The position numbers and the translations under genes were made by a program. A stretch of 6,927 nucleotides of DNA, from positions 3,321 to 10,247 of the forward strand of contig PMCE01000427.1 in the NCBI GenBank assembly GCA_003154025.1, written 5' to 3'. This document shows positions 5,872-6,927 of the stretch, piece after piece (the first letter of the stretch is position 1; each line of letters opens with the position of its first letter). The notes beneath the pieces were generated by a model. That model had not been told where the DNA came from and searched no databases. It was given only the letters and a program-made list of their open reading frames with translations. Source of the stretch: Syntrophaceae bacterium. Lineage in GTDB: Bacteria > Desulfobacterota > SM23-61.

Positions 5872-6927
5872 TCATTTCCCGGGATCGGGGATCTCTTCTT
5901 TGATACCGGCCAGTTTTTTGGCCATCTGAGCGTATTTCTCGAGGGGGAGAAGGGAGCGCACGACCAGACGGGCCCCATCCGGCGAACCGCCGCCATGCAT
6001 GCATCCGGGGACCCCGGCACCCAAGGTGAGCCATTCACTCAGCCGGGCGGCCCGGGCCCGCGCTTCGGCGCTGCAGGAGCCCGCTTTAACATATTTCTGA
6101 ACCAGCTTCCCGTAACGCGGGTCCGTAAAATCTCGGTAGGAAGGAAAGCATCCGGTTTCCACGATTCCCCCGCCGATCTCCTGGCAGAGCCGTTTGGTTT
6201 CATAGGGAAGGGTGGCGACATGGATCTTATTGGTGTGGGAAGTGAGGGAGTCGGGGATCCAGATTCCGGACGGATGGCGGCCTCCCAGGGCAATCGATCC
6301 GACTCCCATGGTGAAGGTCGTTTCATTATTAACCGCCATCTCGATAAACTTCGGAGCAAAGGCTTTGGCCGAAAGGCCGTTGGCCCGGGCCATCAATACG
6401 CCAGCCCCGACCATCACATCTCCCTGGCCCGCTACGCAGGCCCCGATGCAGGCGCGGTAGATGGACGTAAAATACTGGATGACTTTTCCCGAGTAAGCGT
6501 ACTCTTGGCAGAGGAATACCCGTTCTCTGGGCACAAAAACATCCTCGAAGAGGAGATAGGCCTGGGTGATCCCGGTTTCGGTGGGGATATCAAAACCCTC
6601 CTCCTGCTCCCGGGTGTCGCTGGGCCGGCGGGCTTCGATAATAGTCAAGCCTTCGACGTCCCGCGGGACGGCGCAGGACAGGGCGAAATCTTTGTCGGCT
6701 TCCCCATAGGCCGTGCCCGGCAGGAGAAAGATCTCATTGGCCGCGGCCACGCCGCAGATCATGCATTTGGCCCCGCGCAGGACGATCCCCTTTTCCTGCA
6801 CTTCCACGACGCGCAAGTTGGAGTCGGGATCGGGTTGCTGGGAGGCTTTCAGGCTGCGGTCCCCTTTCGCATCAGTCAACGCGCCCGCTATGGTCCACCC
6901 TTCCGCCTGGGCCTGCAGGGCATATTT
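5872..6927 (-). CDS. HpaB/4-hydroxybutyryl-CoA dehydratase-family protein, N-terminus outside window
   Basis: The last 351 residues of a flavin-fold protein of the HpaB/PvcC/AbfD superfamily; members are about 490-510 residues, so roughly 140 are missing. The frame is open to the window edge, and the TTG at 6879 is internal because conserved sequence (WTIAGALTDAKGDRS) spans it. Family motifs, numbered from the window edge, are TDAKGDRS (18-25), VLRGAKCMICG (49-59), YGEADKDFA (74-82), LLFEDVFVPRERVFLC (125-140) and CMHGGGSP (309-316). This group includes flavin monooxygenases (4-hydroxyphenylacetate 3-hydroxylase) and the [4Fe-4S]-FAD 4-hydroxybutyryl-CoA dehydratase. The anaerobic setting and the sequence favour the dehydratase-like branch. 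However, the histidine ligand position is Tyr (Y157), with C164 kept, and other dehydratase residues are changed, so that reaction is doubtful. The desulforedoxin gene follows 117 bases downstream. Confidence 0.82.
   Translation of the reverse strand, partial: KYALQAQAEGWTIAGALTDAKGDRSLKASQQPDPDSNLRVVEVQEKGIVLRGAKCMICGVAAANEIFLLPGTAYGEADKDFALSCAVPRDVEGLTIIEARRPSDTREQEEGFDIPTETGITQAYLLFEDVFVPRERVFLCQEYAYSGKVIQYFTSIYRACIGACVAGQGDVMVGAGVLMARANGLSAKAFAPKFIEMAVNNETTFTMGVGSIALGGRHPSGIWIPDSLTSHTNKIHVATLPYETKRLCQEIGGGIVETGCFPSYRDFTDPRYGKLVQKYVKAGSCSAEARARAARLSEWLTLGAGVPGCMHGGGSPDGARLVVRSLLPLEKYAQMAKKLAGIKEEIPDPGK

Noticed and set aside
5872..6879. Taking the TTG at 6879 as the start of the HpaB-family gene
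   Set aside because: The frame continues to the window edge and conserved family sequence crosses this codon, so the true start is outside the window.
1..6927. CRISPR array, tRNA, rRNA or transposase gene
   Set aside because: No regularly spaced repeats, no cloverleaf-like segment in any gap and no transposase motifs were seen; the gaps are all under 190 bases.

Overview
The window suggests a strictly anaerobic bacterium with a moderately high GC genome, most likely a sulfate-reducing or syntrophic deltaproteobacterium (Desulfobacterota) or a close relative. The evidence is a tungsten-type aldehyde ferredoxin oxidoreductase, a desulforedoxin, a protein of the 4-hydroxybutyryl-CoA dehydratase/HpaB superfamily, and short intergenic repeats of a kind I associate with such genomes. 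This placement comes from gene content only; no rRNA or other phylogenetic marker is present.

Layout: the left edge carries the 3' end of a plus-strand LVIVD-repeat protein (1-327). Everything else is on the minus strand, so transcription runs from right to left. In that order the genes are: an HpaB/AbfD-family protein, partial at the right edge (6927-5872); a 42-residue desulforedoxin (5754-5626); aldehyde ferredoxin oxidoreductase (5513-3645); a PurM/HypE-type AIR-synthase-related protein with a GTG start (3456-2422); a small four-cysteine protein whose start overlaps that stop by ATGA (2425-2150); an MBL-fold metallohydrolase (2048-1236); and a three-helix membrane protein with a C-terminal SPOR domain (1125-379), which converges on the LVIVD gene. 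No gap between genes exceeds 190 bases. The gaps hold hairpins, short repeats and two plausible sigma-70-type promoters.

Working together: the right half reads as a redox group. The oxidoreductase takes electrons from aldehydes to ferredoxin, the desulforedoxin is a one-iron electron carrier, and the HpaB-family protein probably acts on a CoA-linked or aromatic substrate. The HypE-like protein and its coupled four-cysteine partner form a second unit behind their own candidate promoter. The MBL hydrolase and SPOR protein look like separate housekeeping genes. The best leads are the HpaB-family protein, in which several residues I recall as cluster or catalytic residues of 4-hydroxybutyryl-CoA dehydratase are replaced, and the coupled pair of an AIR-synthase-related protein without the HypE cysteine tail and an unrecognised four-cysteine protein.
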